Source: Halomonas gemina (GTDB taxonomy: Bacteria > Pseudomonadota > Gammaproteobacteria > Pseudomonadales > Halomonadaceae). Taken from it: a stretch of DNA of 64,000 nt. Positions 28,983 through 37,060 of the stretch are shown one piece after another (the stretch's first letter is position 1; each line of letters begins with the position of its first letter). The notes under the pieces are model-generated. The model had not been told where the DNA came from, made no database searches, and saw only the letters and a program-made list of their open reading frames with translations. Both the position numbers and the translations under genes were made by a program. The DNA lies in the NCBI RefSeq assembly GCF_023554995.1, contig NZ_JAMJPK010000001.1, positions 248,001 through 312,000 on the forward strand. Direction: 5' to 3'.

Positions 28983-29818
28983 GCTTCCTGGCCCGTCTCG
29001 CCGCCCGGTCCGCCCCGGCCCGCACCGGCATTGCGCCCAAGGGCATCGTTCGCCGTGCGGCGGCCGCGGAGGAAGAGGACGAGATGCAGACCCTGCGCCG
29101 GCAGCCGGAGGAAGAGAACGAGATGCAGACCCTGCGCCGGCAGCCGGAGGAAGAGGAGGAGATGCAGGCCCTGCGCCGGCAGCCGGAGGAAGAGGAGGAG
29201 ATGCAGGCCCTGCGCCGTCAGCCGAAGGAAGAGGAGGAGATGCAGGCCCTGCGCCGTCAGCCGGAGGAAGAGGAGGAGATGCAGGCCCTGCGCCGTCAGC
29301 CGGAGGAAGAGGAGGAGATGCAGGCCCTGCGCCGACAGCCGGAGGAAGAGGAGGAGATGCAGGCCCTGCGCCGGCAGCCGGAGGAAGAGGAGGAGATGCA
29401 GGCCCTGCGCCGGCAGTCGGAGGAAGAGGAGGAGATGCAGGCCCTGCGCCGGCAGCCGGAGAAAGAAGAGCCCGTTCAGATGCTCCGCCGTGCCGGATCG
29501 CGGCTTGGGCTCGACCCGGAGACTGCGCCCTTCCCCGAGGAGATGCGCGACGAGGAGGAGCCTTCCACCCTTACCGCGCTGCGCCGAGAGGATGCGGTGG
29601 CGGACGGGACGCCGCCGGCGCTGCCACCGGCCTTCGATCCCGTCGCGATGCCGGGAACGCCGCCGACCGAACCACCACACGGTGACCGCTTCAAGCGCCC
29701 CGATGTCCATATCGATCAGCTCGACGTGCTGATCCACGAACCCGCCGCCGCGCCCGGCGCGGGGCGTAACGCCGACCGCAGCCGCGCCATCCGCGCGCGT
29801 TACCTCAGGAGGCTCTGA
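28979..29818 (+). CDS. Acidic 13-residue tandem-repeat protein of the eCIS operon
   Basis: 279 residues. After a 30-residue basic leader come ten copies of the 13-mer EEEEEMQALRRQP (residues 31-160), an 11th decayed copy, a Pro/acidic linker, and a C-terminal segment with KRPDVHIDQLDVLIHEP, a motif shared by small proteins of other eCIS loci. The repeat should form a long charged helix, with E and R spaced to make salt bridges. EMQ..RRQPEEEE-like linkers are also seen in DUF4157 cargo proteins, so it may help recruit cargo or set a length. No enzymatic domain. Nearly identical repeat DNA indicates recent expansion. Confidence 0.75.
   Translation: MSFLARLAARSAPARTGIAPKGIVRRAAAAEEEDEMQTLRRQPEEENEMQTLRRQPEEEEEMQALRRQPEEEEEMQALRRQPKEEEEMQALRRQPEEEEEMQALRRQPEEEEEMQALRRQPEEEEEMQALRRQPEEEEEMQALRRQSEEEEEMQALRRQPEKEEPVQMLRRAGSRLGLDPETAPFPEEMRDEEEPSTLTALRREDAVADGTPPALPPAFDPVAMPGTPPTEPPHGDRFKRPDVHIDQLDVLIHEPAAAPGAGRNADRSRAIRARYLRRL
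29069..29458 (+). repeat. Ten 39-bp tandem repeats, in frame
   Basis: Ten uninterrupted units of 39 bp, each encoding EEEEEMQALRRQP or a close variant (D, N, K, T or S at single positions). Units 3-10 differ by only a few bases. They lie wholly inside the 28979-29818 gene, and the length keeps the frame. Confidence 0.95.
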
Positions 29819-29822
29819 CCCG

Positions 29823-30845
29823 ATGCCGGTTCCAGTCTCGTCCCTCTCGGTCGCGGTGCAGGGCATCGCCGATTTTCTCGACAGTCATTTCGGGGAGGAG
29901 GTGACGATCACGGTGGCGCATCCGCTGCGCGCCTCGGAGATCGCGCGCGGGGCAGGGGTGACGGCCCATGTCCTGAACATCTTCGCCTATCGGGTGGCGC
30001 CCTCGGGCTTCCACGCCGATCTCGGTGCCGACCAGACTCAGTTCATCCGCATCAACACGCTGCTGACCCCATTCCCGGCGGATATCGACAACGCCGCCGA
30101 CGATGCCGACATGCGGATCCTCGGCCATGCCATCCGGGCCCTGCAAAGCCATCCCGTCCTGCCGATCGCCACCGAGGAGCCGCTGCCCGGCGCGGCGATC
30201 ACCGCGCCGCACGACCGCAAGGCGTATCGGCTCGAGGCGATCATGCTGGCCCCGCCGATGGAGGAGATCAACCATATCTGGACGACGCAAGGGGGCGAGC
30301 TGGCCTATCGGTTGTCGGCTGTCTACGAGTTCGCCCTGATCCCGATCGAGCCGCTGGAGCCCAGGGTCGAGGCCGCGCCGCCCGAGACGCTGATCATCGA
30401 CACTCTGCCGAACTTAGCGGGGGCGCGGGCGGGTTTCCAGGATCTGGGGCCCGATAGCCACGTCGCCCCAGTGGGGGATGGCGTGACGCCGCCGCCGGTG
30501 AACTGGGCGCCGGTGCAGATGTTCGTCCTGGGGGGCACGCTGATCAATGCGATCTCGGTGCCCGGCACGGCGACCGAGGCGACCGTGGCCGTGGCAGGAC
30601 CGGCTGGGGGCGAGGCGGCGCTGCAGGTGATCTGGCGGCTGGGTGACGACAGCGAGAGCCCGCAGGCAGTGCAGATCATTCCCGTCGGCGCTCCCCTTCT
30701 CGACAACCCGGAGGCACAGGCGGTGCTGACGCTGGCGGTCCCGGCCAGCGCGGTCACCGGGACGGTGCGGGCACAGCCGGCGGCCAGCGGGGCGCCCGTG
30801 CCAGATAGTCCCTTCGGTAACGCCTTGACCCTGACCGTGACGTGA
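29823..30845 (+). CDS. DUF4255 tail-terminator protein with beta-rich C-terminus
   Basis: 340 residues. Residues 1-180 match DUF4255 (Pvc16 N-terminal domain), the cap that ends tube and sheath growth: SSLSVAVQGIADFLDSHFG, HVLNIFAYRVAPSGF, FIRINTLLTPFP, ILGHAIRALQSHPVLP and AYRLSAVYEFALIPIEP. The remaining 150 residues form a beta-sandwich-like extension with short Gly/Ala linkers (VSAT-type; TGTVRAQPAASGAPVPD), often seen as an Ig-like appendix in this family. Starts 4 bases after the repeat protein. Confidence 0.88.
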   Translation: MPVPVSSLSVAVQGIADFLDSHFGEEVTITVAHPLRASEIARGAGVTAHVLNIFAYRVAPSGFHADLGADQTQFIRINTLLTPFPADIDNAADDADMRILGHAIRALQSHPVLPIATEEPLPGAAITAPHDRKAYRLEAIMLAPPMEEINHIWTTQGGELAYRLSAVYEFALIPIEPLEPRVEAAPPETLIIDTLPNLAGARAGFQDLGPDSHVAPVGDGVTPPPVNWAPVQMFVLGGTLINAISVPGTATEATVAVAGPAGGEAALQVIWRLGDDSESPQAVQIIPVGAPLLDNPEAQAVLTLAVPASAVTGTVRAQPAASGAPVPDSPFGNALTLTVT

Positions 30846-30852
30846 GGTGGCG

Positions 30853-32226
30853 ATGACCTGTCAACAGGAAAGCACGGAATTCGACCTTCGCGGCCTCGAC
30901 ATGGAATGGGCCCGGATCGGCATGATGCTGACGCTGGCGGAGGCGATGCGCAGCGGGGCCGAGATCGGCGAGGCGTTCTCGAAGGGGTTTGCCGAGGCCG
31001 GCGCGGCCGTGGCGGAGAACCGAGGGCGCGGCGTCTGGGCCGGTCTCGCCTCGCTGGTCGACCCCGGCCTGCTGCGTGGCTTCCTGCAGTTCGACCTCGA
31101 TCTCCTGGCGCTGGCGCTGGCCCCGGTGGCGCGCCCGGCTTACGGCCCCCGCCTGCAATCGCTGCAGCCGCAGGTGAACGCGCCCTGGCCGAGTCTCGCC
31201 CTGGCGCAGGAAGTGCTGATGCTCGATGACGGGGCCGAGATTGGCGTGCTCTATAGCCGGCTGGACGCGACCGCGCCGCTCGTTGCCGCGGGGCTCGTGC
31301 GGGTCACCGGCGAGGGCCCCTATCAGATGATCCAGCCGACGCCCGTCGCGCAGCGTGCCGTGCTGACGCGCTCGGGCGAGGTCACAGCGCCGCCGGGGGC
31401 CAATCTGGAAACCCGCAGGGGGCGATGGCCAGATCTTGTCCTTCCCGAGAAAACCATGCGGTCCCTGCGCGACTTCACCGCCTGGCTGAAGCGACGCGAC
31501 CAGATCGCCGGCTGGGGAGGCCGTGCGGTGGGTGGGCCGCTGGCGCTGTTTTCCGGCGCGTCGGGGACGGGCAAGAGCTTCGCCGCCTTGGTTATCGCCG
31601 GGGAACTTGCCGAGGCGACGGGCAGCCCCTGGGCGCTCTACACGCTCGACCTGGGCCGGATCATGTCGAAATATGTGGGCGAGACGGAAGAGAACCTGAA
31701 CCGCCTGCTCGACGCGCTGGACGGCAAGTGCGCGATCCTGCAGATCGACGAGGCCGACGGGTTGCTGGGCAAGCGCGGCGAGGTCACCGATGCCCGCGAC
31801 CGCTACGCCAACCTGGAGGTCAGCCACCTGCTGTCGCGCTTCGAGCGGCATGCGGGACCGGTAATCCTGACGACCAACCTGCGCGCCAATATCGATCCGG
31901 CCTTCCTGCGTCGCTTCCAGATGGTGATCGATTTCCCGTCGCCGGACGCGGACGCGCGTGCGGCGCTGTGGTCCACGCTGCTGCCGCCGGGGGCGCCGCG
32001 CTGCGCGACGCTGGACGTGGAGATGCTGGCGGGGGCCACACGGCTGTCGGGCGGCGCGATCCAGAACGCGGCGCACTATGCGGCCGTCCTGGCCGCCGAG
32101 CAGGACGCGCCCATCGCCCCCTGTCACCTCGCCCGCGCCGTCTGGGCGGAATTGGGCAAGGAGAACCGCCAGATCCGCCGCAGCGAGATCGGCGCGCTGG
32201 CCGCACACCTGGAGGAGGACGCATGA
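30853..32226 (+). CDS. eCIS AAA+ ATPase (Afp15-like)
   Basis: Cytosolic AAA+ ATPase needed in all known eCIS for particle assembly or cargo loading, but not part of the mature particle. 457 residues: an all-helical N-terminal domain, a winged-helix-like region, then the AAA core with Walker A GASGTGKS (235-242), Walker B AILQIDEADGLLGKR, sensor 1 VILTTNLRANIDPAFLRRF containing the arginine finger. The start is uncertain: a GTG at 30847 would add two residues; I prefer the ATG at 30853. Stop overlaps the next start (ATGA). Confidence 0.93.
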   Translation: MTCQQESTEFDLRGLDMEWARIGMMLTLAEAMRSGAEIGEAFSKGFAEAGAAVAENRGRGVWAGLASLVDPGLLRGFLQFDLDLLALALAPVARPAYGPRLQSLQPQVNAPWPSLALAQEVLMLDDGAEIGVLYSRLDATAPLVAAGLVRVTGEGPYQMIQPTPVAQRAVLTRSGEVTAPPGANLETRRGRWPDLVLPEKTMRSLRDFTAWLKRRDQIAGWGGRAVGGPLALFSGASGTGKSFAALVIAGELAEATGSPWALYTLDLGRIMSKYVGETEENLNRLLDALDGKCAILQIDEADGLLGKRGEVTDARDRYANLEVSHLLSRFERHAGPVILTTNLRANIDPAFLRRFQMVIDFPSPDADARAALWSTLLPPGAPRCATLDVEMLAGATRLSGGAIQNAAHYAAVLAAEQDAPIAPCHLARAVWAELGKENRQIRRSEIGALAAHLEEDA

Positions 32227-32441
32227 CCCGCATCCGCCGCATGACCGTCACCCTGCCGCCGCGCCTGCGCCACTTGGCGGAGCACGAGGCAAGGCGCATC
32301 GCACGCGAGGCGGCTGCGCAACTGGGTGACGACGCGCCGCGCCGCCTGTCGGTCACGGTCGAGGGGCGCGGCACCTCGGGCTATGGGCTCGCCACCGCCG
32401 TCGGGCGGAGCGTTGCCACCAGCACCAAGGGGAGAGGCTGA
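32223..32441 (+). CDS. Small basic eCIS operon protein, 72 aa
   Basis: Starts with the ATG at 32223, overlapping the ATPase stop, with GGAGGAG upstream. MTRIRRMTVTLPPRLRHLAE, then RIAREAAAQLGDDAPRRLSV and a basic Gly/Ser tail. The mid-segment predicts one helix followed by a beta-strand. Its stop shares one base with the next start (32441), so it is embedded in a chain of coupled genes, which strongly supports its being real. No family recognised. Confidence 0.7.
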   Translation: MTRIRRMTVTLPPRLRHLAEHEARRIAREAAAQLGDDAPRRLSVTVEGRGTSGYGLATAVGRSVATSTKGRG

Positions 32442-33064
32442 TGGCTGTGGCGACCAAGGGCGTGCTGTTCGAATACGGGCTGTCGATCCCTCCGCTGGCG
32501 CTGGTCTTCGACTTCAACCCGCAGTCGATCTCGCGTTCGCGCACGGTGACGATCAAGACCGGCGACGCGCCCGGCAACCGCACCGGCTACGACTTCCTTT
32601 CGCCGCTGGAGACCACACGCGTTGCGCAGGGCGTCGAACTGGCCGCCGAGGGGTTTTCCGTCGATATCCTGCTCGACGCCACCGACAGGATGGACGCGGG
32701 CGACGACGTGGCCGCGATGTTCGGGGTGCAGCCGCAGATCGACACGCTACGCTCGATGGTGGAGCCGAAATCGCAGGGACCTGGGGGCCTGCAGACCCTG
32801 TCCAGCCTCGGGATCGGCGGCGCGCGCGCTTTCGAGCGGCAGGAAACGGCTTCGGTCCTGATCTTCGCCTGGGGCTTGCAACTGCTGCCCGTCTTCCTGA
32901 CTGGCGTTACCCAGAAGGAGGCGCTGCATCTGCCGAACCTGATGCCCTACCGCGCGGAGATGGGCCTGACGATGCAGGTCATCGAGAGTAACAATCCCTT
33001 CACCATGGCCGACAAGGTGCGTCAGACCGCGATGACTGCCCTGAACGCCGCGACCGGGTTCTGA
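32441..33064 (+). CDS. CIS_tube-domain baseplate adaptor (Afp7 N-terminal half)
   Basis: 207 residues. VLFEYGLSIPPLALVFDFNPQ, SRSRTVTIKTGDA and GVELAAEGFSVDILLDATDR match the contractile-injection tube-adaptor domain (CIS_tube) that joins the inner tube to the spike. FAWGLQLLPVFLTGVTQKEA and LPNLMPYRAEMGLTMQVIE follow. In Afp7/Pvc7 this domain is fused to a LysM; here LysM is in the next gene, 12 bases away. Preceded by GGGGAGAGG. Confidence 0.85.
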   Translation: MAVATKGVLFEYGLSIPPLALVFDFNPQSISRSRTVTIKTGDAPGNRTGYDFLSPLETTRVAQGVELAAEGFSVDILLDATDRMDAGDDVAAMFGVQPQIDTLRSMVEPKSQGPGGLQTLSSLGIGGARAFERQETASVLIFAWGLQLLPVFLTGVTQKEALHLPNLMPYRAEMGLTMQVIESNNPFTMADKVRQTAMTALNAATGF

Positions 33065-33076
33065 TGGAGGCGGGGC

Positions 33077-33445
33077 ATGGCTTTCTTCAAGGGATCGGAC
33101 TACGAGTTCACCCCGCTATTCGAGCGGTCGGAAACAGGTGCGGAGATCTTCCGCGGCCTGCGCGCCCGACGCATACGACATCCCGATCCGGTCCTCGAGC
33201 ATACCGTGTCGCTGAAGGAGCGGCTCGATAGCGTGGCGCATGAGTATTACTCGGAAAGCCGGGACTGGCGCTGGCTGGTGGAGGCGAATCCCGACATCCT
33301 GTTTCCCGAGGACCTCTTGTGGGACACGCGCCCGCGGGCCTATGACGAGGACGGCGACATGACCGATCGGGGTACGACGGATGAGAACGGCCGCGAACGT
33401 ATCGGCCAGGTCATCATCGTGCCCAGGCGCGGGGAGGCGGGCTGA
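33077..33445 (+). CDS. LysM/gp53-like baseplate wedge protein
   Basis: 122 residues: SLKERLDSVAHEYYSESRDW and RWLVEANPDILFPEDLLWDT have the LysM-like pattern of T4 gp53 and the Afp7 C-terminus, ending with a basic VIIVPRRGEAG strand. It would clamp the wedge around the hub. Its stop shares one base with the next start (33445). Confidence 0.82.
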   Translation: MAFFKGSDYEFTPLFERSETGAEIFRGLRARRIRHPDPVLEHTVSLKERLDSVAHEYYSESRDWRWLVEANPDILFPEDLLWDTRPRAYDEDGDMTDRGTTDENGRERIGQVIIVPRRGEAG

Positions 33446-34620
33446 TGGTTTCGCTCTCTGCCATCGGCGGGCTTCTTGATCCAGGCTTCCGCAACCCGGC
33501 CTCCTGCCTGATCGAGGCGGGGGCGGGCTATCAGAACATCGGCGCCATCGCGCCCCTCGTGGCGACGGTCGATCTGCAGATGAGCCGCGAAGAGGCCGGG
33601 ACAGGCACCATCGTCATCGAGGACCGCCGTGGCAGCGACGGCAAATGGGTGGCGTCCGATAGCGGGCTATTTACCCGTTGGGCGCCGATCCGAATCAGCG
33701 CCGATTTCGGCACGCGCCAGGACGTGATCCTGACCGGCTACATCCTGCGGCTGAGCCCCGAATATCCCGGCAACGCCGCGGAGGCCAAGCTGACATTGGA
33801 GGTGCAGGACGAAAGCGCGATCCTGTCACGCGAACAGATGCGCCGGGTCTGGGGCGAGGACACGCCCATGCCTGACCTCGAGATCCTGCGCGAGCTGGCC
33901 TCGGGCGTCGATCTGGCTGTCGATCCGATGTCGGGGCAGGGGCAGTCCAGCCGCGCGCTGTCGCAGGAGGGAACCCCGATCCAGTTTCTGCGCGAACGCG
34001 CGCGGGCCAACGGGTATGAACTGATCTTCCGCGAGGGCCAGGTCTATTTCGGCCCCAAGCGGCTGGATGGCACGCCTCAGGCACCGATCATGGTCTATGC
34101 CGGCCGGGACACGAATTGCCGGACCTTCAACCTGGGTGATGCCGGGGACAGTCCCGACCAGGTCCGCGCCGACCAGGCCCCGCGCGAGGAGGGTGCGACG
34201 CCCGAGGTCATCACGCTGATTCCGAACGAGCCTGTTCTGGGGACGACGCCCGCCGGGGCGGAGGGCGCCGGTCTGGGCGCGCCGTCGGTCTGGCGGGTGG
34301 GGGCGGAAGGCGACGAGACGGTCGAGGAACGCACCGCCCGCGCCCAGGCGCTGGTCAACGAGCATGCCTTCAAGCTGCGCGGCTCGGGCGAGTTGGACGG
34401 CTCGCTCTATGGCCATGTCCTTCTTCCCGGCGCGCTGGTGACCATTGACGGGCCGGGAACGCGATACGGCGGCCTCTATTACGTCGACACGGTTTCCCAT
34501 GCCTTCAACACCGAGGGCTATACCCAGACTTTCGAAGTGATGCGCAACGCCACCGGCGAAAGCGCCGCGCCAACCAGCCCGCTGAGCGGCGCGGTCTCGG
34601 CCCTGAGTGGCCTGTTCTGA
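33445..34620 (+). CDS. Phage late control gpD-like hub protein
   Basis: 391 residues, gp27/gpD-like base of the spike. Signatures: LVATVDLQMSREEAGTGTIV, DVILTGYILRLSPEYPGNA, LTLEVQDESAILSREQMRR, TPIQFLRERARANGYELIFR and LVNEHAFKLRGSGELDGSLY, typical of gpD domains 1-3. In VgrG and Afp8 this fold is fused to the gp5 spike; here the spike is a separate downstream gene. Followed 10 bases later by that gene. Confidence 0.9.
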   Translation: MVSLSAIGGLLDPGFRNPASCLIEAGAGYQNIGAIAPLVATVDLQMSREEAGTGTIVIEDRRGSDGKWVASDSGLFTRWAPIRISADFGTRQDVILTGYILRLSPEYPGNAAEAKLTLEVQDESAILSREQMRRVWGEDTPMPDLEILRELASGVDLAVDPMSGQGQSSRALSQEGTPIQFLRERARANGYELIFREGQVYFGPKRLDGTPQAPIMVYAGRDTNCRTFNLGDAGDSPDQVRADQAPREEGATPEVITLIPNEPVLGTTPAGAEGAGLGAPSVWRVGAEGDETVEERTARAQALVNEHAFKLRGSGELDGSLYGHVLLPGALVTIDGPGTRYGGLYYVDTVSHAFNTEGYTQTFEVMRNATGESAAPTSPLSGAVSALSGLF

Positions 34621-34630
34621 GGAGAGTGCG

Positions 34631-35449
34631 ATGGATGAATTTCAGCTTCTCGAAGATGTCGCTCGCAGGCAGGCCACGAAATACTGGGGCAAGTACCGTG
34701 GCTTCGTGACGAATACCCAGGATCCGGAAAACCGGGGCCGGGTGAAGGTGACGGTGCCGTCCGTGCTGGGCGAGAGCGAATCGCAATGGGCGGAACCGGC
34801 CTTCCCCTATGGCGGGGGCGCGGCCTTCGGCTTCGTCGCGGTGCCGCCGGTCGACAGCGCGGTCCTGGTCGAATTTCTCGAAGGCGACGCCTCGGCGCCG
34901 ATCTGGACGGGGGCGCTGTGGCGCACGGCCGCCGAGGTTCCCGAAGAACATGCCGGTCAGGAAACCAAGGTCTGGAAGACGGAAAGCGGCCATCGGCTGG
35001 TCTTTGATGATACGGACGGAGCGGAGAAGGTCACGCTCCATTCCGCCGCCGATGCAGTGGTTGAGTTGAACCACGAGGGATCCTTGGCCCTTACCGACGC
35101 CTCAGGCGCCCATGTCACCATCGACGCGGCGGCGGGCGAGATCGTCATCGAGGACGCCAACGGCAACTCGATCACGCTGTCATCGTCGGGCATCGCCTGC
35201 GCCGACGCGGCCGGGAACGAGATCGTCACGACGGCGGGCGGCATCGAGGTCAAGGGCACCACCGTCAAGATCGAGGGACAGTCGGTCAGCCTGGGCGGGG
35301 CGGGCGGCGAGCCGCTGATCAAGGGGCAGACCTTCATGGCGATGTTCAACTCGCACACGCATCCCTGCACGGCGCCCGGTTCACCCTCGGGCCCGCCGCT
35401 GGTGCCGCTGACGCCTGCCGCGCTGACCATCAAGACGGTGGCGTCATGA
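34631..35449 (+). CDS. gp5/gpV-like spike protein with OB fold
   Basis: 272 residues from the ATG at 34631 (GGAGAG upstream). OB-fold domain: YWGKYRGFVTNTQDPENRGR, VKVTVPSVLGESESQWAEPA, FPYGGGAAFGFVAVPPVDSA and VLVEFLEGDASAPIWTGALW. The rest is a beta-helical shaft of about 80 residues with repeating VxLxxEG-like strands, ending GEPLIKGQTFMAMFNSHTHP, a region seen at the base of many gp5/gpV tips, and a Pro-rich C-terminus. No PAAR protein is encoded nearby, so the tip may be formed by this C-terminus itself. Confidence 0.88.
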   Translation: MDEFQLLEDVARRQATKYWGKYRGFVTNTQDPENRGRVKVTVPSVLGESESQWAEPAFPYGGGAAFGFVAVPPVDSAVLVEFLEGDASAPIWTGALWRTAAEVPEEHAGQETKVWKTESGHRLVFDDTDGAEKVTLHSAADAVVELNHEGSLALTDASGAHVTIDAAAGEIVIEDANGNSITLSSSGIACADAAGNEIVTTAGGIEVKGTTVKIEGQSVSLGGAGGEPLIKGQTFMAMFNSHTHPCTAPGSPSGPPLVPLTPAALTIKTVAS

Positions 35450-35844
35450 CGATGCAGCACGAAACCCGGCTGCCGCGCGTGGCCTACATGAAGTTTCCGT
35501 TCCGGCTGGAGCGCGAGGGTCCGGCCATATCGACGCGGATGGACCATATCCGTGAGCAGGTGATGCAGGTGTTGTTCACCAGTCCCGGCGAGCGTGTCTT
35601 CCGCCCCGAGTTCGGCTTTGGCGCGCGCAGGCATGTGTTCGAACCCAACGCTGCGCCCTTGTGGGAACTGGCGCGCAACCGGCTGTTCGGATCGCTGGCC
35701 GAGGCGCTGGCGGGCGAAGTCGATCCCAAGACGTTGAAGGTGGAGGTGGGGCCGGGTCCCAACGAGCCCGAGGTCCTTCTGGTCACCATCACCTACACCA
35801 TCGCCGCGTTGCAGAAGGAGGAAAGCCTCAGCTTCACCTTGTGA
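35446..35844 (+). CDS. gp25-like baseplate wedge protein
   Basis: 132 residues of the gp25/lysozyme-like family that starts sheath polymerisation: AISTRMDHIREQVMQVLFTS, PGERVFRPEFGFGARRHVFE, then NRLFGSLAEALAGEVDPKTL and a C-terminal strand TYTIAALQKEESLSFTL. Start overlaps the spike stop by 4 bases (ATGA). The PGERxFRPEFG segment is the diagnostic motif. Confidence 0.95.
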   Translation: MTMQHETRLPRVAYMKFPFRLEREGPAISTRMDHIREQVMQVLFTSPGERVFRPEFGFGARRHVFEPNAAPLWELARNRLFGSLAEALAGEVDPKTLKVEVGPGPNEPEVLLVTITYTIAALQKEESLSFTL

Positions 35845-35860
35845 AGCGGGCATCAAGATC

Positions 35861-37060
35861 ATGGCAGAGCTTCCCCCCCCCAAGCTCGAATTCGATCGCG
35901 GTTGCCCCGATTGTGGCGAGCGTCGCGCTGTGCTTCCGCCGCTGCTGCCCGGCGTTCCGGACGATTTCGACTGGAAGGCCCGCGACTACGACAGCCTGCG
36001 GCTTTTCCTGATGCAGGAACTGGCGCATCGCTTCCCGGCCCGCCGCCGCTGGACGCCGGCCGACATGGAAGTGGTCATCGTCGAGCTTCTGGCCGCCGCC
36101 TTCGACCGCGCCTCGCACGCGCTGGATGCGGTGCAGGGCGAAAGGTACTTGGCCACGGCGCGGCGACCGCAATCGGTCCGCAGGCTTCTGAAGCTGATCG
36201 GCTACGACGCCGCCGAACGGGTGCGCGACGAGGTGCTGGACCGCCTGCCGCCCCCGCCCGAGGGGGTGACCGAGACACGCGAGGAACAGCTGGAACGTCT
36301 GTGGCGGCTGGAGCCGGGGGTGATGGAGGCCGCGCGCGCCGAAGGTCCGCGCCTGATCGCCGAACAGCGCCGGATGGTGACGCTCGACGACCATGAGGCA
36401 GCGATTTCCGCACATCCGCTCGTCTCCCGCGCCCAGGCGCGGCTTGTCTGGACGGGGGCGTGGAACACCATCCTCGTCTCCGCCCTGCTGGAGGCCGACC
36501 GTCGCCTGGACGAGCCGCTGCCGCTTCCGGAGGAGGGCGGGGAGGCCGACCTCCTCTGGCGGCGGATCGAGGATTTTCACCATGACCAAAACATCCCCCT
36601 GCCGCCTGCCGGCGGGCCCGTCTCGCCCCGGCATCTCCTGCGGTCGCTGATCGAATTGCGCAGGATGATCGGGGCGGAGGTGTTCCTGGAAGATGCAAAA
36701 CCGGCCGCCATCACCCTCACCCTCTCTATCCGCGCCAAGCCCGGCTACTTCCGCTCGGAGATGAAGCAGGCGCTGGCCGATGTCTTTTCCGCGGATGAAG
36801 GCGGCTTCTTCGAGCCCGGGCGGCTCGATTTCGGCGATGACCTGTTTGCCTCCGACATCATCGAGGCGGCCATGGCCGTCGATGGCGTTGCGGTGGCCTG
36901 TCTCAACCGGTTCAAGCGTGTGGGTTCCGGCTGGCCCGACCGCAGCGCGCAGGGCTTCATACCGGTCGAGGCCGATGAATATGTCCGCTGCCTGAACATC
37001 CGCGGTGAGCCGGAGAAGGGCTATTTCCGCCTGATCGTAAATGGGGGAGAGACCGGATGA
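35861..37060 (+). CDS. Baseplate J-like protein 1
   Basis: 399 residues. Near the N-terminus GCPDCGERR could bind a metal. YDSLRLFLMQELAHRFPARR, WTPADMEVVIVELLAAAFDR and SHALDAVQGERYLATARRPQ, then a gpJ C-terminal domain (SIRAKPGYFRSEMKQALADV, FASDIIEAAMAVDGVAVACL) put it in the baseplate-assembly (gpJ/gp6) family. Corresponds to Afp11. Ends with an ATGA overlap into the next gene. Confidence 0.9.
   Translation: MAELPPPKLEFDRGCPDCGERRAVLPPLLPGVPDDFDWKARDYDSLRLFLMQELAHRFPARRRWTPADMEVVIVELLAAAFDRASHALDAVQGERYLATARRPQSVRRLLKLIGYDAAERVRDEVLDRLPPPPEGVTETREEQLERLWRLEPGVMEAARAEGPRLIAEQRRMVTLDDHEAAISAHPLVSRAQARLVWTGAWNTILVSALLEADRRLDEPLPLPEEGGEADLLWRRIEDFHHDQNIPLPPAGGPVSPRHLLRSLIELRRMIGAEVFLEDAKPAAITLTLSIRAKPGYFRSEMKQALADVFSADEGGFFEPGRLDFGDDLFASDIIEAAMAVDGVAVACLNRFKRVGSGWPDRSAQGFIPVEADEYVRCLNIRGEPEKGYFRLIVNGGETG

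Noticed and set aside
29069..29458. Tandem 39-bp repeats as a CRISPR array
   Set aside because: Units are contiguous, without spacers, keep the reading frame and lie inside a gene coupled to its neighbours.
30754..32208. 484-codon minus-strand frame opposite the AAA+ ATPase
   Set aside because: Antisense shadow of a gene with clear Walker motifs.
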